Source of the DNA: Moraxella macacae 0408225
Lineage (GTDB): Bacteria; Pseudomonadota; Gammaproteobacteria; Pseudomonadales; Moraxellaceae
Direction of reading: 5' to 3'
Assembly: GCF_000320365.1 (NCBI RefSeq)
Contig: NZ_ANIN01000002.1
Location: 496,001 to 560,000, forward strand
Length of the DNA: 64,000 nt
Shown here: positions 18,162 through 26,282 of the stretch, one piece after another
Position numbering within the stretch: position 1 is the stretch's first letter
Layout of the letters: every line of letters starts with the position of its first letter
The notes under the pieces: model-generated
Databases searched by the model: none
What the model was told of the DNA's origin: nothing
The model's input: only the letters and a program-made list of their open reading frames with translations
Program-made: the position numbers and the translations under genes

Positions 18162-19052
18162 TTATTCCAACCAAAAATCATACATAAATTCTTTGGCAAC
18201 TTGTTTTAAAGCCGTCTCTAAATCCTGCCCTTGTTCATCTTTACAGCGTGATAAAATCATGTTTAAATACGCCTGTCGCTTATCATACAGTGCATTATCA
18301 TAGCCAAAATAGCGATCTTTGTTGGTTTTGACTTGATCCAAATAAAAGCTAAATTTATCTTGATAACGCCCAAACACATCTATCACCAACGGCTGATATT
18401 GATATTGTTCACTGTCATCTGGCAAGGCCACATCTAATACCGTAAAAATAATGCGAAACTCGGCGGTATCGTCTATATATTTTATATTGACGTGTTTTTC
18501 TTCGCTAAGTTTGACATCTGTTATCAAAAACGGTTCAACAAAATATTGCTTAATCCGTTGTAGCACAAGTTTTGGTAAGGTATAAATATCCACTGCTTCA
18601 GTTGCTTGTTCAGTTGCTTGTGTGGCGTTATTATTAAAATTATTAAAATTATTAAAATTATCAGAATTGTTATCAAACGCAGAATCTGGTTTGCCAAAAC
18701 CCTGCTCATTAGAATTTTGCTTATCAGAACCCTGCTTATCAAAACCCTGCAGCATCGTGTCTATATCGCCAACAATAAAATTCACCAATGCCACAGAATA
18801 ACGCTGCTGGTAATGAAAAATAGCCGTATCCATTTTGTGATATAATTCAGCCAACATGGCCAAATTACGGTAATTTTCAATAGATGCTTCATACACACTG
18901 TAGCTAAACTCAAGGTTACGCACGCGCACATCACGACTGTCTACCGCGGTTAAACCCAGTTCATCACGCCACAAAAAATTAGCCAAACTTTCGCTAATTG
19001 CTAACTGTTCAAAACTACCCAATTCTTTGATTAAAATATAAATTTTTTTCAT
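18162..19052 (-). CDS. Protein of unknown function with an Asn/Phe repeat tract
   Basis: 296 residues, soluble, no signal peptide. The first ~105 and last ~125 residues look like normal folded sequence. Between them lies an expanded low-complexity segment (about 107-155): repeated GFDKQ/GSDKQ/GFGKP words, then NFNNFNNFNNN, encoded by a 9-bp tandem repeat. I do not recognise the family. It precedes ftsY on the same strand with a 90-bp gap containing an 18-bp duplication. Confidence 0.7.
   Translation of the reverse strand: MKKIYILIKELGSFEQLAISESLANFLWRDELGLTAVDSRDVRVRNLEFSYSVYEASIENYRNLAMLAELYHKMDTAIFHYQQRYSVALVNFIVGDIDTMLQGFDKQGSDKQNSNEQGFGKPDSAFDNNSDNFNNFNNFNNNATQATEQATEAVDIYTLPKLVLQRIKQYFVEPFLITDVKLSEEKHVNIKYIDDTAEFRIIFTVLDVALPDDSEQYQYQPLVIDVFGRYQDKFSFYLDQVKTNKDRYFGYDNALYDKRQAYLNMILSRCKDEQGQDLETALKQVAKEFMYDFWLE
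18629..18662. repeat. 9-bp in-frame tandem repeat coding an Asn/Phe tract
   Basis: About four copies of TTATTAAAA in the gene at 18162-19052. Each adds three residues (Asn-Phe-Asn on the minus strand), so copy-number change would stay in frame. Confidence 0.85.
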
Positions 19053-19324
19053 TATGCTTCTTTCAATATTTTAGATGGCCAATATTTTAGATGGTATTTT
19101 AGATTGCATTTGCGATAAAACAAACCAAGTGGTTCATTTATCAACAAATTCAGGCAAAAACAAACTGCTATTTTACATGGTTATTAAGGATTTGTCATAT
19201 TAAAAATTCAAAAACCGCTTTTGCTACAAAAAAACACTGTTTGTTTGGTAACTTATCCGATATTATAACTTATTATAACTTGGCAAAAACTTTTTTTTAT
19301 TTAACCCATTTTATGGAATACGGT

Positions 19325-20833
19325 ATGGAATTTTCAAAAAAAATTAACAATGAATTTAGCAAAACATTTAGCAACAAAACATTTAGCAACACATTGCCAA
19401 GTTTGGCATTAAGTGCACTATGTATCGGTTTAAGTGCTTGTGCAGCATTAACCCCAAGCTCAAAACCAATGCTAACACAACACCCAATTAAACAACAATC
19501 GTCTAACAACCAATCACCCAACCCAGCTTTAGAATCAGATTTAAACTCAAATTTAAAAAGTACACAACTGCTATCAAATCGACATGAATACCGTTTAGAC
19601 AATGGTTTAAAAGTGATTATCAAAGAAGATCACCGCTCGCCAATTGTGATGAGCCAAGTTTGGTATAACGTTGGATCTGACGATGAACCAGAGGCATTAG
19701 GTGGCATTTCGCATTTGCTTGAACACATGATGTTTAAAGGCACAAAAAAAGTTTCTTCTAATGATTTTGAACAATTGATTGCCAAATTTGGTGGCAAAAA
19801 CAATGCCTTTACAAGCCACGATTATACCGCTTATTATGAAATTTTTCCTGCCAATCGGCTAAATTTGGCATTGGAATTAGAAGCCGATCGCATGACAAAT
19901 TTACAGTTACAACAAGCCGATTTTGACAGCGAACGCCTTGTGGTTATGGAAGAACGCAGGCAACGCACCGATGACAACCCACAGGCTTTGGCGTTTGAAC
20001 AATTTATGCAAATGGTCTACCCCAATAGCCCAAAAGGCGAATCAGTCATAGGGCCAATGGCTGAAATTCAAGCAATTACACTTGACGATTTAAAAAAATG
20101 GTATCAAACTTGGTATGCACCAAATAACGCCACAATCGTGATTGTGGGTGATGTCAAAGCCAAAGAAGCCCTAGCCCAAGTTAAAAAGTATTTTGGCAAT
20201 AAAAAACCAACCCAACTGCCAAATCGCCCAAGCGTTCAACAAAAGGCATTTCGTGGTTACCAAGAAGCAACCACAAAACTATCCGTACAAGCCCCTTTTG
20301 TGCTAATGGCATACAATCTCCCAACACTAACCACTGCAAAAGATCCAAATACCGCCTACACCCTTGCACTGTTAAACAATGTGTTAGACGGCGGATTGTC
20401 CGCGCGCTTAGAAAAAAATCTCGTACGCCAAAGACAAATTTTGGCCGCAGTAGCAAGCAACTACAGTGCGTTTCATCGTGGTGATGGCGTATTGATGATA
20501 CAAGCCACACCCAGAGACGGAGTTAGTCTTGAGATGGCCAAACAAGCAATTATTGACGAAATTGAGGCATTAAAAACCCAAACAATTTTAGACAGCGAAT
20601 TAAAACGAGCCAAAACCACCACCATGACAGGTTTAATTTACAGTCAGGATACCTTAACCGGGCAAGCACAAATGATCGGTAGTTTAAGCAGTATCGGTTT
20701 AGATGATCGTTTAATTTACCAATTACCGACAATTTTTGACAAAATCAATCAACAACAAATCCAACAAGTAGCCAAACAATATTTGACCAAGGACAATTTA
20801 ACCGTGTTAAAAGTGGTTAAAGACAGCCAATAA
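19325..20833 (+). CDS. M16 zinc peptidase, catalytic subunit, lipoprotein-like
   Basis: Pitrilysin-family metalloprotease. The inverted zinc motif HLLEH is intact (His at about residue 130), followed by the downstream Glu region (ALELEADRM) and VVMEERRQRTDDNP. The N-terminus is a long signal with a lipobox GLSAC, so the protein is probably anchored in the periplasm. I chose ATG 19325, which has GGA 7 nt upstream; ATG 19313 and TTG 19241 are alternatives. The N-terminal segment repeats FSK/FSN words. It is followed 38 bp later by a second M16 gene lacking the zinc site, the usual heterodimer arrangement. Confidence 0.9.
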   Translation: MEFSKKINNEFSKTFSNKTFSNTLPSLALSALCIGLSACAALTPSSKPMLTQHPIKQQSSNNQSPNPALESDLNSNLKSTQLLSNRHEYRLDNGLKVIIKEDHRSPIVMSQVWYNVGSDDEPEALGGISHLLEHMMFKGTKKVSSNDFEQLIAKFGGKNNAFTSHDYTAYYEIFPANRLNLALELEADRMTNLQLQQADFDSERLVVMEERRQRTDDNPQALAFEQFMQMVYPNSPKGESVIGPMAEIQAITLDDLKKWYQTWYAPNNATIVIVGDVKAKEALAQVKKYFGNKKPTQLPNRPSVQQKAFRGYQEATTKLSVQAPFVLMAYNLPTLTTAKDPNTAYTLALLNNVLDGGLSARLEKNLVRQRQILAAVASNYSAFHRGDGVLMIQATPRDGVSLEMAKQAIIDEIEALKTQTILDSELKRAKTTTMTGLIYSQDTLTGQAQMIGSLSSIGLDDRLIYQLPTIFDKINQQQIQQVAKQYLTKDNLTVLKVVKDSQ

Positions 20834-20871
20834 ACCTATCAAAACAATGACAAACCATCTTAGGAATAAAC

Positions 20872-22353
20872 ATGAAATTATTATTAAAACAATCTGTATT
20901 AAAAACACCACTTGTTATAATTTTAAGCCTCATTGGCATAACAAGCTATGCTGAAAGCCACACTGGTGCAGAAATTGATCCAAACACGCCGATTGTTGCT
21001 TTATCTCATCTTGACAGTTTAAAACACGAAAGCAAACTTGATGTCAATTTGCCAAATATTCAACATCTTAGCACAGATAGCGGCGTGCCTATCGCACTGG
21101 TACAAAACCCAGATTTGCCAATTGTAGATATCGCTTTATACTTTAAGGCAGGATCGGCGTATGATGAACAAGTAAAAAAAGGTGCGTTTGGCCTTGCCAG
21201 TTTGACCGCCAGCATGTTAAAAAAAGGCACCGCCCATCACACTGAAAATCAAATTGCTGAACAGTTGGAACAACTTGGAGTGATTTTATCCACAAATGCC
21301 CACAAGGATATGTTTATTGTCAGTTTGCGCAGTTTGTCCGATGATAAAAATTTAACCCCTGCAATTGACTTAATGCAAGAAATTTTAAGCAAGCCTGCCT
21401 TTTCAAACGAAAGTTTAGCCACAACAAAAGCCCAATATTTGTTGGCAATTGCCCAACACAAAGAAAACCCAAGTGCCTTGGCAAGTTTGACATTTGACAA
21501 AGAATTATATGGCGATCACCCATACGCCCACCCAACAATTGGTACAGAAACCAGCGTTGCAAACATCAATCGTGATGATTTACAACAATTTGCCAAACAA
21601 TTTTTGGTAAATAGCAACCTTAACATTGCAATCACAGGCAATATTAGCCCAACAAAAGCCAAAGCAATTGGCAACCTACTCACAAAATCCATTCCACAGG
21701 GCAAAAAAGCCCAAACTTTGCCAGATGTAAAACCGTTAAACCAAAGCAAAACCGTACACCTTCCTTTTGACAGTTCACAAACCAGCATTCATATCGGACA
21801 AGTCGGTCTAAAACGCAGCCCAGACAACCAAACCTTGCAACAACAAACCAATTTTGCCTTGGCCGATGAAATTATCGGTGGCAGTAACTTTCAAGCACGA
21901 CTTATGCGTGAGATTCGTAAAAATCGTGGCTTGACTTACGGTATTTATAGCCATGCCATACCAATGCAAGCCCAAGGCAGTTATGCAATTAGCCTATCTA
22001 CCAGCAATGACAAAACCGATGAAGCAATTAAGCATACTTTAATTGTGATAAAAGATGCCCTAAACAATGGTGTTCGCCAAAACGAACTGGATTTAACCAA
22101 AGACAGCCTAAAAAACAGCTTTCCGCTTAGTTTTAGCAGCAATGCTGGCATTAACAGCCTGCTTGGCATGATGGGATTTTATGGGTTGCCTGACAGTTAT
22201 CTAAGCCAATACCATCAGCGAATTGACAAGGCAAGTTTAGACGATGTTAACCAAAGCTATCGCAAACAGATTAAACCTGATAACTTTTTAATCGTTACCG
22301 TTGGCAAACAAAAAAGCCAACAAAAATCCACTAATCAAGCGTCATCGCCGTAG
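20872..22353 (+). CDS. M16 peptidase-like protein, non-catalytic partner
   Basis: 493 residues with a Sec signal peptide (cleavage near ITSYA). M16 fold, but HxxEH is missing: the equivalent segment reads GAFGLASLTASMLKKGT. The C-terminal half keeps the substrate-closing Arg/Tyr motif (LMREIRKNRGLTYGIYSH). This is the expected division of labour in bacterial two-subunit M16 proteases, where one chain supplies zinc and the other the RY pair. Its 3' end overlaps the convergent lipoprotein gene by 23 bp. Confidence 0.88.
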   Translation: MKLLLKQSVLKTPLVIILSLIGITSYAESHTGAEIDPNTPIVALSHLDSLKHESKLDVNLPNIQHLSTDSGVPIALVQNPDLPIVDIALYFKAGSAYDEQVKKGAFGLASLTASMLKKGTAHHTENQIAEQLEQLGVILSTNAHKDMFIVSLRSLSDDKNLTPAIDLMQEILSKPAFSNESLATTKAQYLLAIAQHKENPSALASLTFDKELYGDHPYAHPTIGTETSVANINRDDLQQFAKQFLVNSNLNIAITGNISPTKAKAIGNLLTKSIPQGKKAQTLPDVKPLNQSKTVHLPFDSSQTSIHIGQVGLKRSPDNQTLQQQTNFALADEIIGGSNFQARLMREIRKNRGLTYGIYSHAIPMQAQGSYAISLSTSNDKTDEAIKHTLIVIKDALNNGVRQNELDLTKDSLKNSFPLSFSSNAGINSLLGMMGFYGLPDSYLSQYHQRIDKASLDDVNQSYRKQIKPDNFLIVTVGKQKSQQKSTNQASSP

Positions 22354-23023
22354 GATTTTTGCTAATAATCACATCATAAGCAAAATTTTTCGGTTGGTAA
22401 CGCGTACCGTTATAACTTAAACGCAAGGTATAACGGTCAAATTTATCCGCCCGAAACACGCCGTTGGCAAAATTAAAATACACAGGCGACACAAGTACCG
22501 CTTTCATCTGTGCCGATGTGGCAACTTTTAGTCTATCGCCTGGGTTTAGATACACAAGGTATTCACATTGTTGTTTTGCAAGTTTTTCATTTTGACGCAC
22601 AATTGACTGGCTAACAAACTGAAAATCCAACAATTTTGGACAAAGACTGTCTTGTTGCGATGCCACTCTGGCAAATCCTGTGGTTAAATTCTCAGCAAAT
22701 GTTTGGCTTTGTTCGCTGTGTTGCAACTGTTGTTGTAACTGTTGTTGTAATTGTGTTGCAGTTGCAGCTTGGTTAAAACTGGAGGTTTGGGTAAAATTGG
22801 TTGTTTGGGTAAAATTGGTTGTTTGGGTAAAATCAGCAACATTGGTTTGTTGGTTATTAGTAGCTTGGTTATTGGTTTGGTTATCGGTCGGATAGCAGGC
22901 GGTTAAAATCCAACCTGCCAATACAAAACTCAATGTTTGTTTGTGGTTAATCAAGGCTTGTTTGTGGTTCAAGGCTTGTTTGTGATTACAGTGCGATTGT
23001 TTTTGCAATAAATTCGTTTGCAT
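22331..23023 (-). CDS. Lipoprotein of unknown function, repeat-rich N-terminus
   Basis: 230 residues from ATG 23023 (GAGAA-like Shine-Dalgarno; the GTG at 23047 is weaker). The unusually long n-region repeats NHKQ(A/T)L three times, then comes a hydrophobic core and the lipobox ILTAC. The mature protein starts with an Asn/Gln/Thr-rich segment (TQTTNF three times, then QQQLQ repeats). It ends in a ~110-residue folded-looking domain with two cysteines. No family recognised. Confidence 0.7.
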   Translation of the reverse strand: MQTNLLQKQSHCNHKQALNHKQALINHKQTLSFVLAGWILTACYPTDNQTNNQATNNQQTNVADFTQTTNFTQTTNFTQTSSFNQAATATQLQQQLQQQLQHSEQSQTFAENLTTGFARVASQQDSLCPKLLDFQFVSQSIVRQNEKLAKQQCEYLVYLNPGDRLKVATSAQMKAVLVSPVYFNFANGVFRADKFDRYTLRLSYNGTRYQPKNFAYDVIISKNPTAMTLD

Positions 23024-23227
23024 GTCTATTCTCGGATAATTTACCACACATCAATATCAACATTTGAATATAAACCCTTGCTTGTTGGTTTATTTTAGCA
23101 AAAACCATAAAAATTTCAGTAATTTTTTGCAAAACCTCTATTAAATTTTGTCAAACATCGCTAAACTAAGCAGTTTTTCTGATGACAATTTTTGCGGTTA
23201 ATTTTTTTAATTGATTGCTGCGATCTC

Positions 23228-23260
23228 AACACTGTATCTAAACCAAACACTGTATCTAAA
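23228..23260. repeat. 18-bp near-tandem duplication in the rodA leader
   Basis: AACACTGTATCTAAACCA at 23228-23245 followed by AACACTGTATCTAAA, ending 3 bp before the rodA start. Confidence 0.85.
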
Positions 23261-23262
23261 TT

Positions 23263-24402
23263 ATGTCAAAAAATATCGGTCAATTCCGCTTTTCTCGCCA
23301 AACCAGTCATTTTGGTACTGACAGCACGCCAACTTTTTGGCAAAAAGTGCATCTTGATCCATGGTTGTTGATGTTACTTTTTGTTACCGCACTATCAGGA
23401 CTTGGAATTTTGTACAGTGCCTCTGCTCAGGATATGGGGTTGTTTCTCAAACAAACGTTAAGTTTTAGCATAGCATTTACCGTGATGATTGTAATGGCTC
23501 AAATTCCGCCCAGTATTTACCGTAATTTTACGCCCTTTTTTTATGTCATGGGAATTTTTTTGCTGATTTTGGTGGAAATTATTGGGGAGATTCGGCTCGG
23601 TGCACAGCGCTGGATAAAAATACCGGGATTTGGTAGTGTGCAGCCGTCTGAATTTATGAAACTTGGCATGCCCATGTTGGCCGCTTGGTTTTTATCACGC
23701 CGTGAGTTACCACCAAAACTGCCAACCGTTTTTATCACTTTAATACTCATCTTAATCCCTGTATTGTTAATTGCCAAACAGCCTGACTTAGGTACGTCGC
23801 TATTGGTTGCATCAAGTGGCTTATTTGTGCTATTTTTATCGGGATTGCCGTGGTGGATGATAGGCACAGCAACCGCAATTTTTATTCCATTTGTGCTGAT
23901 ATCTTGGGAATATTTATTGCACGATTACCAAAAACGCCGCGTCATGACCTTGCTTGATCCTGAAGCCGATGCGTTAGGAGACGGTTGGAACATCATGCAG
24001 TCTAAAACCGCAATTGGTTCTGGTGGCATGACAGGCAAAGGCTATTTAGAGGGCACACAGTCGCATTTGCATTTTTTACCCGAGGGACATACCGATTTTA
24101 TTATCGCTGCTTTTTCTGAAGAATTTGGCTTGATTGGCGTGTGTTTACTCATGTTTTTGTATTTTTGTATTTTGCTTAGAGTGCTGTATTTGGCTTATAT
24201 TAATACGCAAGTGTATGGCCGCCTACTTTGTGGGGCAATTGCTATGTCTTTTTTTGTGTATGTATTTGTCAATGCAGGCATGGTGGCAGGGATTTTGCCT
24301 GTCGTAGGCGTACCACTTCCGTTTATTAGTTATGGAGGCACAGCATTAATTACCTTAATGGCAAGTTTTGGCCTTGTTATGTCTATGTCATCGCACAATT
24401 AA
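23263..24402 (+). CDS. rodA: Rod-shape-determining peptidoglycan polymerase RodA
   Basis: SEDS-family glycosyltransferase of the elongasome, about 10 transmembrane helices. Diagnostic segments: LGAQRWI.IPGFGSVQPSEFMKL, KQPDLGTSLL, LEGTQSHLHFLPEGHTDFI and GVPLPFISYGGTALIT. The K.GYLEGTQS..HFLPE.HTDF form is RodA rather than FtsW. Its usual partner mrdA (PBP2) is not adjacent; an RlpA-like gene follows after 280 bp. No clear Shine-Dalgarno before the ATG. Confidence 0.93.
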   Translation: MSKNIGQFRFSRQTSHFGTDSTPTFWQKVHLDPWLLMLLFVTALSGLGILYSASAQDMGLFLKQTLSFSIAFTVMIVMAQIPPSIYRNFTPFFYVMGIFLLILVEIIGEIRLGAQRWIKIPGFGSVQPSEFMKLGMPMLAAWFLSRRELPPKLPTVFITLILILIPVLLIAKQPDLGTSLLVASSGLFVLFLSGLPWWMIGTATAIFIPFVLISWEYLLHDYQKRRVMTLLDPEADALGDGWNIMQSKTAIGSGGMTGKGYLEGTQSHLHFLPEGHTDFIIAAFSEEFGLIGVCLLMFLYFCILLRVLYLAYINTQVYGRLLCGAIAMSFFVYVFVNAGMVAGILPVVGVPLPFISYGGTALITLMASFGLVMSMSSHN

Positions 24403-24635
24403 GCACAAATTATCTGACTTTTAGCAAAAAAACCATACGATACATAAAAACAAATACAATAAATAATGCAATTTTGCTAAAAATTTGCTATCATTTTAAA
24501 TGCAAAAGGAACTTATCAATTAATTTGCTTTTTTAGCCATTAATAATAAGCTAATACAAAGATAAATTAAACAAAAGATAAATTAAGAAAAACCTTGAAA
24601 AACAGCAAATTAGCCTAATTTTAAGGTGTTATCTT

Positions 24636-24680
24636 AAAAAATTAAGACATAAAAAACTAAGACATAAAAAATTAAGAGGT
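24636..24680. repeat. 15-bp tandem repeat, 3 copies, carrying the RlpA-gene ribosome binding site
   Basis: Copies at 24636-24650, 24651-24665 and 24666-24680. The last copy differs at its end (AAGAGGT instead of AAGACAT), and that change forms the Shine-Dalgarno of the next gene. Confidence 0.88.
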
Positions 24681-24684
24681 GCTT

Positions 24685-25278
24685 ATGTTAAAGCGTCAAA
24701 CGCATCTAGCCTTGCTTACTTGTTTTTGTTCGTCATTGGCAGTCAGCATTCCAAGCTACGCCCAAATAAACAATGACAATTTAGACCATATTTTAAATGA
24801 GTTGTCTCGCCAACATAGCAACGCATCCGATCTTGTCAAATTTGCTCGTCAATCGTCAACCATTAGCAACTCATTGGCAATGAACAGCCAACTACTCGCC
24901 AAAGAAAATAGCGAAACAAGCAATAACAGCGATATATTGGAGCGTTTATCCGCCGTTGCCTCAAACACTGTGAGCAAATTTAGCCAAACAGGGGTTGCAT
25001 CTTGGTATGGACGTCAATTTCAAGGCAAAAAAACAACAAGCGGTGATATTTTTGACCAATACGCATTTACCGCCGCCCATCGCTCGCTACCGATGAACTG
25101 CTACATCAAAGTTACCAACAAATCCAATGGCAAAAGCGTTGTGGTAAAAGTCAATGATCGTGGCTCTTTTTCAGGCAATCGCGTGTTGGATTTGTCTTAT
25201 GCTGCTGCCAAACAGATTGGCATCGTCAATTCAGGCACAGGCAATGTTGTGATTGAACGCGTTGCAGGTCCTGGTTAG
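24685..25278 (+). CDS. RlpA-like double-psi beta-barrel protein
   Basis: 197 residues with a signal peptide (cleavage after SYA). The C-terminal ~95 residues are a complete RlpA double-psi beta-barrel: GVASWYG..FQGKKTTSG, AAHRSLP, V.VNDRG.F and LDLSYAAAKQIG. RlpA proteins are lytic transglycosylases for denuded glycan strands or act at septa; this one has no SPOR domain and no lipobox. Start at ATG 24685, with AGAGG upstream inside a tandem repeat. Confidence 0.88.
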   Translation: MLKRQTHLALLTCFCSSLAVSIPSYAQINNDNLDHILNELSRQHSNASDLVKFARQSSTISNSLAMNSQLLAKENSETSNNSDILERLSAVASNTVSKFSQTGVASWYGRQFQGKKTTSGDIFDQYAFTAAHRSLPMNCYIKVTNKSNGKSVVVKVNDRGSFSGNRVLDLSYAAAKQIGIVNSGTGNVVIERVAGPG

Positions 25279-25402
25279 TTTTACCTTGGTTAGTTTTAAA
25301 TGCTGCTACTCAACGGTAGGGTTTGGATAAAACGGCGGATATCAAAATCACCATTATCATGATTGATATAATTGCAGTGATATAACTGCTTTTAACCACG
25401 CT

Positions 25403-25843
25403 TTAAACCGATTTTGTTGTTGATTTTGGTTTTTTGGTAGATTTTTCAACCCCTATTTTTACCAATTGCCACAAAAAACCAAGCACGCAACCAGCCGTAA
25501 TCACAACCATAATTGGCAATAACCCATTAAAAATAATCGCCGTATCTTGCAATAAAATCCCATATGCCACCGAAATGCTTGCCGGAGCAATTTCAGGTTT
25601 TGTGCCAAGCGATGTGGTAGGCGTAAGTAAAATTGCAAATAAAACCACCCAACTTAAACCCGCCAAGGTTTTTGGCAAAATTCGCACCACCAAAACCCAC
25701 AACAGCAGTACCAACATCGAAAAGCCAATATAAGCCATCATTGGCAATTGCTCTGCAGGAATGCCTTTAACAAGCTGTGTCCACCAAACGATGATCTCGC
25801 CTAATATTTCACCAATTTGATCCAACGGAAGAGGAGGTAACAT
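25403..25843 (-). CDS. Small inner-membrane protein of unknown function
   Basis: 146 residues from the ATG at 25843, which has AAGGTGATT directly upstream. Three predicted transmembrane segments: about 34-55, 60-78 and 105-130. Lys-rich C-terminus. No family recognised. It lies 48 bp from ycgL on the same strand, downstream of it. Confidence 0.7.
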   Translation of the reverse strand: MLPPLPLDQIGEILGEIIVWWTQLVKGIPAEQLPMMAYIGFSMLVLLLWVLVVRILPKTLAGLSWVVLFAILLTPTTSLGTKPEIAPASISVAYGILLQDTAIIFNGLLPIMVVITAGCVLGFLWQLVKIGVEKSTKKPKSTTKSV

Positions 25844-25891
25844 AATCACCTTGTTGTTAAAAAAATATGCGTATTTTAACACAATTTTACC

Positions 25892-26212
25892 TTATTGCCA
25901 TTTGTTTTGTTGCGCTTCTTTCATTTTTAGGCATGCCTGACGTTCCCACTCTTCTTTGGCAGGCATTTGTACAAAATAGCCTTGCTTGTGTAACTTTTCC
26001 AACACTTCTGCTTTATCCACTCTGGCTAATTTTTTGCTGGTTGCCAAATCAAGATGCATAACAAAACACGCACTACCCAAGGTTTTACGCAAATCTTTTG
26101 GCAACACGCTTAACCAGTCTTTCAGCTCCTCCACATCGTTTGGATAATCAGGGCGAGCAATATAAACATACAAATCGTCTTTTTTGCTAAATTTATAAAT
26201 ATCAACGTGCAT
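25892..26212 (-). CDS. ycgL: YcgL-domain protein
   Basis: 106-residue YcgL-family protein, a small conserved gammaproteobacterial protein without a defined biochemical role. Recognised from the N-terminal VDIYKFSKKDDLYVYI and the following L..LG...FVM.L.L motifs. ATG 26212 is chosen because TAGGTAGG lies just upstream and it gives the standard N-terminus; the upstream in-frame start runs into the leuA terminator. Confidence 0.85.
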   Translation of the reverse strand: MHVDIYKFSKKDDLYVYIARPDYPNDVEELKDWLSVLPKDLRKTLGSACFVMHLDLATSKKLARVDKAEVLEKLHKQGYFVQMPAKEEWERQACLKMKEAQQNKWQ

Positions 26213-26227
26213 AAACCTACCTAAAAT

Positions 26228-26261
26228 AAAAATGCTAAAATTTAAGTATTTTAGCATTTTT
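26228..26261 (-). terminator. Intrinsic terminator of leuA
   Basis: Perfect 14-bp stem (26228-26241 with 26248-26261), 6-nt loop and flanking A/T runs, 20 bp past the leuA stop. Confidence 0.85.
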
Positions 26262-26282
26262 TAAAAAAATTTGGCTAAATTT

